A DNA stretch of 64,000 nucleotides from Lycium barbarum (taxonomy: Eukaryota; Streptophyta; Magnoliopsida; Solanales; Solanaceae): the NCBI RefSeq assembly GCF_019175385.1, contig NC_083346.1, positions 55,581,821 to 55,645,820 on the forward strand, written 5' to 3'. Shown here piece by piece: positions 33,681-44,874 of the stretch. Below the pieces are notes generated by a model, which ran no database searches, had not been told where the DNA came from, and was given only the letters and a program-made list of their open reading frames with translations. The position numbers were made by a program, and so were the translations under genes. The first letter of the stretch is position 1. Each line of letters begins with the position of its first letter.

Positions 33681-36582
33681 TGTTATGTCCCGTGTTTTCG
33701 TATAAATGGGAAATCGAGAAATAATTATGACTCGGGTGTTAGAAGGACATAAATTTAATTTTTGTGAATATGACTATGTTGGTTGTGAAATCTTTAATGC
33801 TAAGACCTCGGGGAAGGCCGAGGATAAAATTGGAATTTCGGAAATTAGTTTCGGGAATTACAAATCGGGACTTTTCAAGAAGTGGGCCAAAGAAAAAAAA
33901 TTTTACAATTGAAGCCCAAAGGAAAGAGAGGGACCGGCCAAGCCCATTTTAAAAGGGTCATGTGCTATGCACATGACCCCAAAAGGATATATATCACTAT
34001 GAAAACTTAGTAAAGTAGATCAAATCAAAAAAAATCAAGAACACCCCAACACTAAGGGTTCGGCCGAATAGAGAGGAGAAAAGAAAGAAAAATTCCAAGC
34101 TTGTGTGGTGATTCAAAAATCCTAGTTTCTACATATTTGTGAAGTACTCAAGACGCTCTCCGACGTGGTATAATTAGTTTGGCGTAAGATCGACGTTTGC
34201 GATAAGTAGGGGTTTCAAGGAAAGGTATGAATTTTGTCCCTTTTATGTTGTAGAATTGATATGAATATGCTAAGGATTGTAAATAGATAGAAATCCCGTG
34301 ACTTGGAGGTTGGGGAAACAAACGTGGGTGTGTGTGGAGTGTGTATTGGCCGTGACTTATGGAAGAAAGAAATGGTTTGAATTGATCTTGTTTAGGTTGG
34401 CATAATGTGTTGTTGTGATCCTTATATCGTAAATGATTAATTGTTGAATTAAATTGGCGGTGGAAAACGAATGCGGATATTATCGGAAAGCATATACCTT
34501 CGGTATCGCCATGTATATCAATGTATATTTTGGGTGCTAGAGACTTTAGATATGACTTTGCAATGATATTGATGAATTCGGAATGAAACGACGTTAGTTA
34601 GAGTGTTCGTCGTGAATTTTAATGTTTTGAAGGATTATGGAAACTAATGGATTTTTGGTGCAATTTTGTGTATGTCTTAGATCGAATTTGGAATGTGTTT
34701 GACTAATGTTGTATAGGTAAATTAATACAATTATGTGGATATAGAATTGGAGTTTTGAAAGTTTGAATGGTAGTTGCCAACTTAGATAACAAAGTAGAAC
34801 TTTAAAGCTAGAATGGTGTGATTGTTGTTTATATTGTTTGGTTGATGTGTGGGCTGTTGTGGTTGGTTATTTTGAGCCGAGCTAAGCCTCGGGGATGTTA
34901 GATTTGTAGGGGAAATGCTGCCGAAATTTCGGTAGGCAAAAATTGGAGTTAAAGGCATTTTTAAGCCTAAGAATCTCAATTGGTAACTTTGACCATTTGC
35001 AGATTTTTGACGAAACGGGACTGGACTTTTGGAAGGGCTTACGACGTCTGTGAGGTATGTAAAGCTTCCCAATTCTTTATTTGGCATATCTTAGTGTGTT
35101 AGTTGAATATGAGACCTTCCGGAGCATTTCTGCTCCTCGAAACCCGATCCACAAGAAAGTTACTATTCATTCAATTCGATTGAAGCCTAAAGGCTCCCTT
35201 TTGGCTAGAATGCCATTATTCGTCCGAAACCTATCGAAATGTGGTCGGGTAACCTAGAAATGATTATGTATGACCCTTGGCATATTACTGCTCGAAAAAG
35301 AATATGTTCGCCACCTCACTTCGACTCGGGGTGGGTCCGTTACCCCAAAATGCCCGATTTGCCCTTCGGGCCATCTTTGAGAATAGAGTTGAACGTACCA
35401 CTTCTGATCTTTGGAACATCCTTCCACGGGGTATGTTTGGACTATTCGATGCACTAATCCAGGTTTTGAACTATATGGACCATTTTGGAATCGTTTTGCA
35501 AAATGAAACCTTATGTCGACTAAGTATTCGACTATTTTGTAATAGGATATGATTTATGAGTTTACTTTGTTTTGAAACACTATTTTGAAATACGATTTGC
35601 ATTTGTTTGCTCACGACTCCGCTCGTGCCTTATTATGACTTCGTTCACCGGTTCCCGGGCCGGTTTTGATTCGTGCGCCTTATGACAATTCGGCCGTATG
35701 CTGTGTTACGGTTCCCGAGGCTTCGCCATAGGGCCGGGTTCCGTTTGGAGTTATGCTGTGATATGGCTCGTGATGCGATACGCTCACCGATGATTATGAT
35801 TATGTTCGGGGATGTACGGAGATTTGAAACCTTCTGGTGTTATGCTGTGTGTGGCGCCAGCGTCGGAGTGGCGACCACGTTCTTAAGCGTCTGCATGATT
35901 TTGTTTGCATAAAATACATGTATATTATTTCGATACAGATTTTGACATACCAGTCTGTACCCCACTTTGACATTTGATTTGCTTTCGGTTTTGATCTATA
36001 ATTCTGTACTCCGTGCTTTACATACTCAGTACATATTTCGTACTGACCCCCTTTCTTCGGGGGCTGCGTTTTATGCCTGCAGGTGCAGATATCGGTGATC
36101 CTCCGCAGTAGGCTTCACTTCTTGCTATTCCGGAGTACTCTTATCCGATCCGGAGTCCACTTTTGGTACAGACTCTTTTGCTTTGTATATATTTGGTATA
36201 TCTGACTATTTGGGTACGGCGGGGCCCTGTCTCGCCATATGTTTTTGTTTGAGTTTGTAGAGGCCTGTAGTCATATATGTGGGGCGAGGGTCCTATGTGT
36301 CTATTGTCTGATTTTGCTTTCGGGTCTTAAAGCGGTCTGTTTGATATGATGGCCCCAAATGGCCCTTTTGTATATATTTGTATTTTGACCGGCGATGTCT
36401 ATTCCGCCGCTTTGTTTGAGTTTGATTTGATATGACCGCTTAAGACATATACTTGATATAAATTATGTTCGATATGATTTCGAAAAATTATGAAATAAGT
36501 TTGGATTTGAAAATGAACGTGCGATTCGGTTTTGGTACCCAGGTAGGGTGCCAGTCGCGGCCCACGGGGCTGGGTCGTGACA
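33681..36582 (+). repeat. TE8 LTR 1
   Basis: 2902 bp, TGTTATGTCCCG to GGGTCGTGACA. It holds a palindrome and TATA box near 33955-33994. Splice-like signals are a donor AAAG|GTATGA at 34224/34225, an exon 35003-35054 between TTTGCAG and GAG|GTATGT, and a 53-nt exon 36030-36082 between TACTCAG and CAG|GTGCAG. Short frames at 33706-33912, 35239-35457, 35277-35552 and 35673-35912 recur in all three LTRs only because the LTRs are near identical. Confidence 0.95.
33955..33994 (+). promoter_or_regulatory. TE8 LTR 1 promoter: palindrome and TATA box
   Basis: GGGTCATGTGC-TAT-GCACATGACCC (33955-33979) is a perfect inverted repeat holding two E-box-like words (CATGTG, CACATG). The TATA-like TATATAT is at 33988-33994, followed by ATCACTATGAAAAC. 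LTR 2 has the same at 42036-42075. LTR 3 has a 5-bp loss in the palindrome at 50125-50144, with TATATAT at 50153. Confidence 0.6.
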
Positions 36583-36586
36583 AAAG

Positions 36587-36598
36587 TGGTATCAAAGC
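36587..36598 (+). other. TE8 primer-binding site, copy 1
   Basis: TGGTATCAAAGC, one base different from the initiator-Met primer site; the same variant is at 44676-44687 in copy 2. Confidence 0.88.
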
Positions 36599-36639
36599 GG
36601 TTTGTCCTCGGAATGTCTACAGGCCGTGTCTCGTAGAGT

Positions 36640-36679
36640 CTTGTTTATCGATGTGTTGTGCACCACATCTATAAACGGG
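36640..36679 (+). promoter_or_regulatory. TE8 leader hairpin with GTGCAC loop, copy 1
   Basis: CTTGTTTAT (36640-36648) pairs with ATAAACGGG (36671-36679), using G-U at two places, and GATGTG (36650-36655) with CACATC (36664-36669). Only C36649/U36670 is unpaired between the two stems. The loop TTGTGCAC shows self-complementary GTGCAC (36658-36663). Confidence 0.75.
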
Positions 36680-36785
36680 AAGCTACAGGGCATTTAGGAT
36701 GTTACTTTCTTTGTAATCTTAGATCGTGCGATAGAGCTGTGCTATTAGGATGATATTGATCTAACTCGCCTTCGTGTTTGCAGTG

Positions 36786-39700
36786 ATGCCTCCGAAGAAG
36801 GCAACGGCAGCCCAGAAGGGCAAGGCGAGGATTGGGGAGACTAGCCAGGCACAGCGAGCTACCCGGGCTCGTGTATATGATTTGCCTGAGGATGTGCCAC
36901 AGTCTGAGGGGTCTGCTACACCCCCACTAGTACAGCCTGGAGCAGGACCTTCAGCAGCTCCAGAGGTCCGTGTACCCGCACCTGAGACTCCAGCTCCTCA
37001 GCTAGGGGCGGAGGATAGGACCCTGAGGGAGGCTGTACAGCTGTTGACTACACTGGTAGCAGGACAGGCTCGCAGGCGCGGGCGGAGGGACGACGATGAT
37101 GATGACAGGCGGAACAGCCTGAGAGTTCGGGAGTTTCTGCTATGTGGCCCTCCAGAGTTCTTCGGGTCTAAGCCCGACGAGGACCCCCACGACTTTATTC
37201 GGGGGATGCGACGCTCACTGGACTTGGTCAGGGCTTCAGAGACCGAGTCAGTTGAGCTGGCTTCGCACCGGCTTCGAGATGTGGCTACCCACTGGTACGA
37301 GACTTGGGAGCTGTCTAGAGGAGAGGGTGCCCCTCCAGCCATTTGGGATCAGTTTGTGACAGCATTCACCCGCCACTTTTTGCCCCCAGAGTTACGGCGG
37401 GCACGGGCTGATCGATTCTTACGTCTGCAGCAGAGGGGTCGGAGTGTTCGCGAGTATAACCTTGAGTTTGATTCTCTGGCCCGATATGCACCGGCCGTGG
37501 TAGCAGATATGTCCGATCGGATGCACAGATATGTTATGGGATTGGACCGGTATTTGATTGATAGTTGTATGGCAGTGTCATTGCAGGCAGACATGGACAT
37601 TTCCCGGCTTCAGGCCTATGCGATGGGTATGGAGGACCGTCGCAGATCTGATCCTGCTGGCAGAGATCGAGATAGGAGGCCGCCCAAGAGGGCTAGATCC
37701 GTGGGTTATTCAGGGGATTCTCGAGGCGGACAGCCTCAGCAGCAGCAGCAGTCTGACAGATATTTTCCTCCCTCCGGCCGGGGTACTCAGTCAGGTAGCC
37801 GGAGATTCGATAGTACAGGACCGTCTGGGGCCGGTCAGAGCTCCAGAGTGGCAGGTTCACAGGTACCCAGGGGTCCCAGCCAGGCCAGACCACCCAGGCC
37901 CCGTTGTCCTCATTGCGGGAAGTCACATCCCGGGGAGTGTTACCGAGCGACGGGAGCTTGTTTTTCTTGTGGCGGTCAGGGCCACTTTATGAGAGATTGT
38001 CCATTGGCTAGCGGTTCTGGTAGTGCTGCTCAGCAGACAGGGTTAGCCGCCGGTTCTTCTTCTGCTCCATCAGTTGCACGCCCTGGAGGGCGAGGTATTT
38101 CAGCACCGGCAGGACGCGGTCGAGGCCGCGATGGCACTTCAGGTTCTAGCGGTCCCTCGAACCGCATATATGCTTTGGCCAGCCGCCAGGATCAGGAGGC
38201 TTCGCCAAACGTCGTCACAGGTACATTGCTGGTTTTCTCCAGATCTGTATATGCATTGATTGACCCTGGTTCTACTTTATCGTATATTTCCCCGCTCGTT
38301 GCTAGTAAGATTGGGATAGTGTCTGAGCCTATAGAACCGTTTGAGGTAGCTACGCCAGTTGGGGATTTTATTGTAGCGAGACAGATTTATAAGGATTGTT
38401 CTGTGACCATTTATGATCGTAGCACTAAGGCTGACTTGATAGAGTTAGACATGCTGGAGTTTGACGTCATTATGGGCATGGACTGGTTGTCTTCCTGTTA
38501 TGCTAATGTCGACTGCCAGAAAAAGGTAGTCCGTTTTCAGTTTCCAGGAGAACCAGTCATAGAGTGGTTCGGATCTACAGCATCGCCGAGGGGTAAGTTT
38601 ATTTCATACCTCAAGGCTAAGAAAATGATCCAGAAGGGTTATATCTATCATTTGGTTCGTGTGCACGATACTGCCGCGGAGGTACCTACCCTTCAGTCTG
38701 TTCCGATCATCAGTGAGTTTCCAGATGTTTTTCCTGACGAGCTTCCTGGCCTTCCGCCTGAGCGGGAGATTGATTTTTCTATTGAGTTGATGCCGGATAC
38801 ACAGCCTATATCTATTCCTCCGTACAGGATGGCACCAGCTGAGTTGAAGGAGTTGAAGGAGCAGCTGAAAGATTTGCTGGATAAGGGTTTTATCAGGCCC
38901 AGCACATCACCCTGGGGAGCGCCGGTATTGTTTGTCAGAAAGAAGGATGGGTCGTTGCGGATGTGTATTGACTACCGGCAGCTGAATAAGGTGACTGTTA
39001 AGAATAAATATCCCCTCCCCCGGATTGATGACTTGTTTGACCAGCTGCAGGGTGCTAGACACTTTTCAAAGATAGATCTGCGTTCTGGTTATCATCAGGT
39101 GCGAGTACGGGAGTCAGATATCCCGAAGACTGCTTTCAGGACTCGGTACGGGCATTATGAGTTCAGAGTTATGTCTTTCGGGCTGACTAATGCTCCAGCA
39201 GTATTTATGGATCTGATGAACCGGGTATTTCGGCCTTTCCTGGATATGTTTGTTATTGTGTTTATTGATGATATCCTGATTTACTCGCGATCAGTCGAGG
39301 AGCATTCAGATCATTTGAGGACGGTACTTGGCATCCTCCGTCAGCAGAAGTTATATGCTAAATTCTCTAAGTGTGAGTTCTGGTTGACTTCTGTGGCATT
39401 CTTGGGCCATATTATCGGCGCAGATGGTATTCGGGTTGACACGCAGAAGATTGAGGCTGTGCAGAATTGGCCCAGGCCTACTACACCGACAGAGGTGCGT
39501 AGTTTTCTTGGATTGGCTGGGTATTACCGCAGGTTCGTGGAGGATTTCTCTTCTATTTCAGCACCACTGACGAGGCTTACCCAGAAAGCAGCAAAATTCC
39601 AGTGGACAGATGCTTGCGAGCGCAGCTTTCAGATGCTGAAGGAGAGATTGATTACAGCACCAGTTCTGGCTCTTCCAGAGGGATCTGACGGGTATGTTGT

Positions 39701-41648
39701 CTATTGTGACGCCTCTGGTATTGGGATAGGATGTGTATTGATGCAGCACGGTCGAGTCATAGCCTATGCTTCCCGGCAGCTTAGACCGCACGAGAAAAAC
39801 TATCCCACTCATGATCTTGAGTTGGCCGCGGTGATTCATGCTCTGAAGATTTGGCGGCATTATTTATATGGGGTCCATGTTGATATCTATACGGACCATA
39901 AGAGTCTCCAGTATATTTTCAGACAGAAGGAACTAAATTTGCGGCAGCGGAGATGGCTTGAGTTACTAAAGGATTACGACGTTGATATTCTGTACCATCC
40001 GGGGAAAGCCAATGTGGTAGCTGATGCGCTTAGCCGCAAGTCCGTGGGCAGTCTGGCGGATGTTCCATCTGATAAGAGAGATTTGGTTCGTGATATTCAT
40101 CAGCTGGCCAGCCTCGGAGTCCGTTTGGTGGATTCTGGAGATTCTGGGATTTCTGTCCGTCCAGTTGCTGAGTCATCTATTATTCAGGAGGTAAAGCAGC
40201 GCCAGTTTGAGGATCCTCTTTTGATTCAGTACAGAGATGTGGCCCTTAGTAAATCAAAGACTCAGTTTGAGATCTCGCCTGACGGAGTATTATTATATGA
40301 CGGCAGATTCTGTGTACCGGACGTTGCGGGCTTACGGCGGCAGATCATGGGCGAGGCCCATAATGCACGGTATTCTGTTCATCCTGGTTCCACTAAAATG
40401 TATCGGGACCTCAGGTGTTTGTATTGGTGGGACGGCATGAAGAAAGATATTGCTGAGTTTGTTAGTCAGTGCCCGAACTGCCAGCAAGTTAAGATCGAGC
40501 ATCAGAGGCCCGGTGGATTATTACAGGAGATGGAAATTCCAGCCTGGAAATGGGAGATGATTAATATGGATTTTGTTGTTGGATTACCGCGCACTCCACG
40601 CAGGTACGACTCTATCTGGGTTGTTGTTGACAGGCTGACGAAATTAGCCCATTTCCTTCCGGTTCGGACTACTTATTCGGCTGAGGACTATGCCAGATTG
40701 TATATCAGAGAGATAGTCAGACTTCACGGAGTCCCTATATCTATTATTACTGACCGAGGTACCCAGTTTACAGCAAATTTCTGGAGGTCATTTCAGGAGG
40801 GATTAGGGACTCAGGTGAGTCTCAGTACAGCTTTTCACCCCCAGTCTGACGGGCAGGCCGAGCGCACTATTCAGACGCTCGAAGATATGTTGCGGGCCTG
40901 CGTTATTGATTTCAGGGGCAGCTGGGATGATCATTTGCCGCTTATTGAGTTTGCCTATAATAACAGTTATCACTCCAGCATCCAGATGGCTCCGTACGAG
41001 GCCCTTTATGGCAGGAGATGCCGGTCTCCTATTGGCTGGTTTGACGTGGTCGAGACTAAGTTGATTGGCCCAGACGTGATCCAGGAGGCTGTATATAAGG
41101 TAAAGCTTATTCGAGAACGATTATCGGCTGCTCAGAGTCGACAGAAAGCTTATGCAGATAGACGACGTCGACCGTTAGAGTTCCGGATTGGCGACTGGGT
41201 ATTCCTGAAGGTGTCGCCCATGAAGGGTGTCATGAGATTCGGTAGAAAGGGTAAGTTGAGCCCCCGGTACATTGGACCGTATCAGATCGTGCGAAAGATA
41301 GGCGAGGTCGCCTATGAGCTAGACTTACCATCCGACTTGGAGGCCGTACACCCGGTGTTTCATGTGTCTATGTTGCGGAAATGCATTGGTGATCCTGCCA
41401 GGATATTCCCAGTTGACGACATTCAGGTGACGGAGCAGTTATCTTATGACGAGCAGCCTGTATCTATTCTGGATCGACAGGTGCGGAGACTACGCACTAA
41501 AGAAGTGCCCTCCGTCAAAGTCCTGTGGCGCAACAATAATCGGGAGGAGATGACTTGGGAGGCGGAGGACGAGATGAAGAAGAAATATCCCCACTTGTTT
41601 CCGACATCCACAGGTAATCTACTTTCTTTTTTCAGTTTGTTGTGTTGA
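36786..41648 (+). CDS. gag-pol: TE8 copy 1 gag-pol polyprotein, intact
   Basis: 1620 aa from the ATG at 36786; this start is chosen because it gives the MPPKK... N-terminus shared with the other families. Gag spans residues 1 to about 430, with [10 protein letters not shown] near 125 and a CCHC knuckle C392-C395-H400-C405 preceded by a [12 protein letters not shown] motif. The aspartic protease has D493 in DPGST. RT has its FIDD active site at 826-829. RNase H has D975 in YCDASG and YTDHKSLQ near 1037. Integrase has an HHCC finger near 1199-1235 and D1262, D1323 and E1359, i.e. a DX35E spacing. A GPYQ segment is near 1495 and a chromodomain at about 1555-1606. All enzymes needed for a full cycle are present, gag and pol in one frame. 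At the three positions where copy 2 differs by a nonsense or by Cys or Tyr (W710, D744, W1333), this copy has the residue expected for the family. Confidence 0.95.
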   Translation: MPPKKATAAQKGKARIGETSQAQRATRARVYDLPEDVPQSEGSATPPLVQPGAGPSAAPEVRVPAPETPAPQLGAEDRTLREAVQLLTTLVAGQARRRGRRDDDDDDRRNSLRVREFLLCGPPEFFGSKPDEDPHDFIRGMRRSLDLVRASETESVELASHRLRDVATHWYETWELSRGEGAPPAIWDQFVTAFTRHFLPPELRRARADRFLRLQQRGRSVREYNLEFDSLARYAPAVVADMSDRMHRYVMGLDRYLIDSCMAVSLQADMDISRLQAYAMGMEDRRRSDPAGRDRDRRPPKRARSVGYSGDSRGGQPQQQQQSDRYFPPSGRGTQSGSRRFDSTGPSGAGQSSRVAGSQVPRGPSQARPPRPRCPHCGKSHPGECYRATGACFSCGGQGHFMRDCPLASGSGSAAQQTGLAAGSSSAPSVARPGGRGISAPAGRGRGRDGTSGSSGPSNRIYALASRQDQEASPNVVTGTLLVFSRSVYALIDPGSTLSYISPLVASKIGIVSEPIEPFEVATPVGDFIVARQIYKDCSVTIYDRSTKADLIELDMLEFDVIMGMDWLSSCYANVDCQKKVVRFQFPGEPVIEWFGSTASPRGKFISYLKAKKMIQKGYIYHLVRVHDTAAEVPTLQSVPIISEFPDVFPDELPGLPPEREIDFSIELMPDTQPISIPPYRMAPAELKELKEQLKDLLDKGFIRPSTSPWGAPVLFVRKKDGSLRMCIDYRQLNKVTVKNKYPLPRIDDLFDQLQGARHFSKIDLRSGYHQVRVRESDIPKTAFRTRYGHYEFRVMSFGLTNAPAVFMDLMNRVFRPFLDMFVIVFIDDILIYSRSVEEHSDHLRTVLGILRQQKLYAKFSKCEFWLTSVAFLGHIIGADGIRVDTQKIEAVQNWPRPTTPTEVRSFLGLAGYYRRFVEDFSSISAPLTRLTQKAAKFQWTDACERSFQMLKERLITAPVLALPEGSDGYVVYCDASGIGIGCVLMQHGRVIAYASRQLRPHEKNYPTHDLELAAVIHALKIWRHYLYGVHVDIYTDHKSLQYIFRQKELNLRQRRWLELLKDYDVDILYHPGKANVVADALSRKSVGSLADVPSDKRDLVRDIHQLASLGVRLVDSGDSGISVRPVAESSIIQEVKQRQFEDPLLIQYRDVALSKSKTQFEISPDGVLLYDGRFCVPDVAGLRRQIMGEAHNARYSVHPGSTKMYRDLRCLYWWDGMKKDIAEFVSQCPNCQQVKIEHQRPGGLLQEMEIPAWKWEMINMDFVVGLPRTPRRYDSIWVVVDRLTKLAHFLPVRTTYSAEDYARLYIREIVRLHGVPISIITDRGTQFTANFWRSFQEGLGTQVSLSTAFHPQSDGQAERTIQTLEDMLRACVIDFRGSWDDHLPLIEFAYNNSYHSSIQMAPYEALYGRRCRSPIGWFDVVETKLIGPDVIQEAVYKVKLIRERLSAAQSRQKAYADRRRRPLEFRIGDWVFLKVSPMKGVMRFGRKGKLSPRYIGPYQIVRKIGEVAYELDLPSDLEAVHPVFHVSMLRKCIGDPARIFPVDDIQVTEQLSYDEQPVSILDRQVRRLRTKEVPSVKVLWRNNNREEMTWEAEDEMKKKYPHLFPTSTGNLLSFFSLLC

Positions 41649-41725
41649 TTGATAAAATAAATTATGTATGTCATTATTAAAAGGGACACTCCTGCCTTGA
41701 TCATAAGACCTTATAAGATTAATCT

Positions 41726-41761
41726 AACATTCGGGGACGAATGTTCTTAAGGGGGGGAGAA
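41726..41761 (+). other. TE8 inverted repeat and polypurine tract, copy 1
   Basis: AACATTCG-GGGA-CGAATGTT (41726-41745) then AAGGGGGGGAGAA (41749-41761) abutting LTR 2. Confidence 0.9.
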
Positions 41762-44671
41762 TGTTATGTCCCGTGTTTTCGTATAAATGGGAAATCGAGA
41801 AATAATTATGACTCGGGTGTTAGAAGGACATAAATTTAATTTTTGTGAATATGACTATGTTGGTTGTGAAATCTTTAATGCTAAGACCTCGGGGAAGGCC
41901 GAGGATAAAATTGGAATTTCGGAAATTAGTTTCGGGAATTACAAATCGGGACTTTTCAAGAAGTGGGCCAAAGAAAAAAAAATTTACAATTGAAGCCCAA
42001 AGGAAAGAGAGGGGCCGGCCAAGCCCATTTTAAAAGGGTCATGTGCTATGCACATGACCCCAAAAGGATATATATCACTATGAAAACTTAGCAAAGTAGA
42101 TCAAATCAAAAAAAATCAAGAACACCCCAACACTAAGGGTTTGGCCGAATAGAGAGGAGAAAAGAAAGAAAAATTCCAAGCTTGTGTGGTGATTCAAAAA
42201 TCCTAGTTTCTACATATTTGTGAAGTACTCAAGACGCTCTCCGACGTGGTATAATTAGTTTGGCGTAAGATCGACGTTTGCGATAAGTCGGGGTTTCAAG
42301 GAAAGGTATGAATTTTGTCCCTTTTATGTTGTAGAATTGATATGAATATGCTAAGGATTGTAAATAGATAGAAATCCCGTGACTTGGAGGTTGGGGAAAC
42401 AAACGTGGGTGTGTGTGGAGTGTGTATTGGCCGTGACTTATGGAAGAAAGAAATGATTTGAATTGATCTTGTTTAGGTTGGCATAATGTGTTGTTGTGAT
42501 CCTTATATCGTAAATGATTAATTGTTGAATTAAATTGGCGGTGGAAAACGAATGCGGATATTATCGGAAAGCGTATACCTTCGGTATCGCCATGTATATC
42601 AATGTATATTTTGGGTGCTAGAGACTTTAGATATGACTTTGCAATGATATTGATGAATTCGGAATGAAACGACGTTAGTTAGAGTGTTCGTCGTGAATTT
42701 TAATGTTTTGAAGGATTATGGAAACTAATGGATTTTTGGTGCAATTTTGTGTATGTCTTAGATCAAATTTGGAATGTGTTTGACTAATGTTGTATAGGTA
42801 AATTAATACAATTATGTGGATATAGAATTGGAGTTTTGAAAGTTTGAATGGTAGTTGCCAACTTAGATAACAAAGTAGAACTTTAAAGCTAGAATGGTGT
42901 GATTGTTGTTTATATTGTTTGGTTGATGTGTGGGCTGTTGTGGTTGGTTATTTTGAGCCGAGCTAAGCCTCGGGGATGTTAGATTTGTAGGGGAAATGCT
43001 GCCGAAATTTCGGTAGGCAAAAATTGGAGTTAAAGGCATTTTTAAGCCTAAGAATCTCAATTGGTAACTTTGACCATTTGCAGATTTTTGACGAAACGGG
43101 ACTGGACTTTTGGAAGGGCTTACGACGTCTGTGAGGTATGTAAAGCTTCCCAATTCTTTATTTGGCATATCTTAGTGTGTTAGTTGAATATGAGACCTTC
43201 CGGAGCATTTCTGCTCCTCGAAACCCGATCCACAAGAAAGTTACTATTCATTCAATTCGATTGAAGCCTAAAGGCTCCCTTTTGGCTAGAATGCCATTAT
43301 TCGTCCGAAACCTATCGAAATGTGGTCGGGTAACCTAGAAATGATTATGTATGACCCTTGGCATATTACTGCTCGAAAAAGAATATGTTCGCCACCTCAC
43401 TTCGACTCGGGGTGGGTCCGTTACCCCAAAATGCCCGATTTGCCCTTCGGGCCATCTTTGAGAATAGAGTTGAACGTACCACTTCTGATCTTTGGAACAT
43501 CCTTCCACGGGGTATGTTTGGACTATTCGATGCACTAATCCAGGTTTTGAACTATATGGACCATTTTGGAATCGTTTTGCAAAATGAAACCTTATGTCGA
43601 CTAAGTATTCGACTATTTTGTAATAGGATATGATTTATGAGTTTACTTTGTTTTGAAACACTATTTTGAAATACGATTTGCATTTGTTTGCTCACGACTC
43701 CGCTCGTGCCTTATTATGACTTCGTTCACCGGTTCCCGGGCCGGTTTTGATTCGTGCGCCTTATGACAATTCGGCCGTATGCTGTGTTACGGTTCCCGAG
43801 GCTTCGCCATAGGGCCGGGTTCCGTTTGGAGTTATGCTGTGATATGGCTCGTGATGCGATACGCTCACCGATGATTATGATTATGTTCGGGGATGTACGG
43901 AGATTTGAAACCTTCTGGTGTTATGCTGTGTGTGGCGCCAGCGTCGGAGTGGCGACCACGTTCTTAAGCGTCTGCATGATTTTGTTTGCATAAAATACAT
44001 GTATATTATTTCGATACAGATTTTGACATACCAGTCTATACCCTACTTTGACATTTGATTTGCTTTCGGTTTTGATCTATAATCCTGTACTCCGTGCTTT
44101 ACATACTCAGTACATATTTCGTACTGACCCCCTTTCTTCGGGGGCTGCGTTTTATGCCCGCAGGTGCAGATATCGGTGATCCTCCGCAGTAGGCTTCACT
44201 TCTTGCTATTCCGGAGTACTCTTGTACTCTTATCCGATCCGGAGTCCACTTTTGGTACAGACTCTTTTGCTTTGTATATATTTGGTATATCTGACTATTT
44301 GGGTACGGCGGGGCCCTGTCTCGCCATATGTTTTTGTTTGAGTTTGTAGAGGCCTGTAGTCATATATGTGGGGCGAGGGTCCTATGTGTCTATTGTCTGA
44401 TTTTGCTTTCGGGTCTTAAAGCGGTCTGTTTGATATGATGGCCCCAAATGGCCCTTTTGTATATATTTGTATTTTGACCGGCGATGTCTATTCTGCCGCT
44501 TTGTTTGAGTTTGATTTGATATGACCGCTTAAGACATATACTTGATATAAATTATGTTCGATATGATTTCGAAAAATTATGAAATAAGTTTGGATTTGAA
44601 AATGAACGTGCGATTCGGTTTGGGTACCCAGGTAGGGTGCCAGTCGCGGCCCACGGGGCTGGGTCGTGACA
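41762..44671 (+). repeat. TE8 LTR 2 (middle, shared)
   Basis: 2910 bp. It is 3' LTR of copy 1 and 5' LTR of copy 2. It has a short duplication, TACTCTTG (about 44217-44230), absent from LTRs 1 and 3, and several private substitutions (for example GGGTTTGGCC, GAAATGATTTG, GATCAAATT, TTCTGCCGC). Splice-like and promoter motifs are as in LTR 1. Confidence 0.95.
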
Positions 44672-44675
44672 AAAG

Positions 44676-44687
44676 TGGTATCAAAGC
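44676..44687 (+). other. TE8 primer-binding site, copy 2
   Basis: TGGTATCAAAGC, same single-base variant as copy 1. Confidence 0.88.
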
Positions 44688-44728
44688 GGTTTGTCCTCGG
44701 AATGTCTACAGGCCGTGTCTCGTAGAGT

Positions 44729-44768
44729 CTTGTTTATCGATGTGTTGTGCACCACATCTATAAACGGG
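44729..44768 (+). promoter_or_regulatory. TE8 leader hairpin with GTGCAC loop, copy 2
   Basis: Identical to 36640-36679; GTGCAC loop at 44747-44752. Confidence 0.75.
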
Positions 44769-44874
44769 AAGCTACAGGGCATTTAGGATGTTACTTTCTT
44801 TGTAATCTTAGATCGTGCGATAGAGCTGTGCTATTAGGATGATATTGATCTAACTCGCCTTCGTGTTTGCAGTG

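Larger units (their letters stand above)
36083..36783 (+). other. Candidate leader intron of TE8 copy 1
   Basis: A donor CAG|GTGCAG at 36082/36083 in the LTR and an acceptor with branch-like CTAAC (about 36762) and GTTTGCAG ending at 36783, two bases before the gag ATG. Removal would delete 701 nt, including the LTR end, the primer-binding site and the leader hairpin. Inferred from motif conservation across families; no transcript evidence. Confidence 0.45.

Noticed and set aside
33706..33912. Small frames repeated in all three TE8 LTRs (68, 62, 101, 72, 66, 91 and 79 codons)
   Set aside because: Repetition follows from LTR identity. They sit in the proposed leader and have no domain, and their order is not conserved in other families.
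37558..37992. 144-codon plus frame and several minus frames inside TE8 gag
   Set aside because: They overlap the intact gag-pol frame in other phases and reflect its GC-rich codon use; they are shadows.
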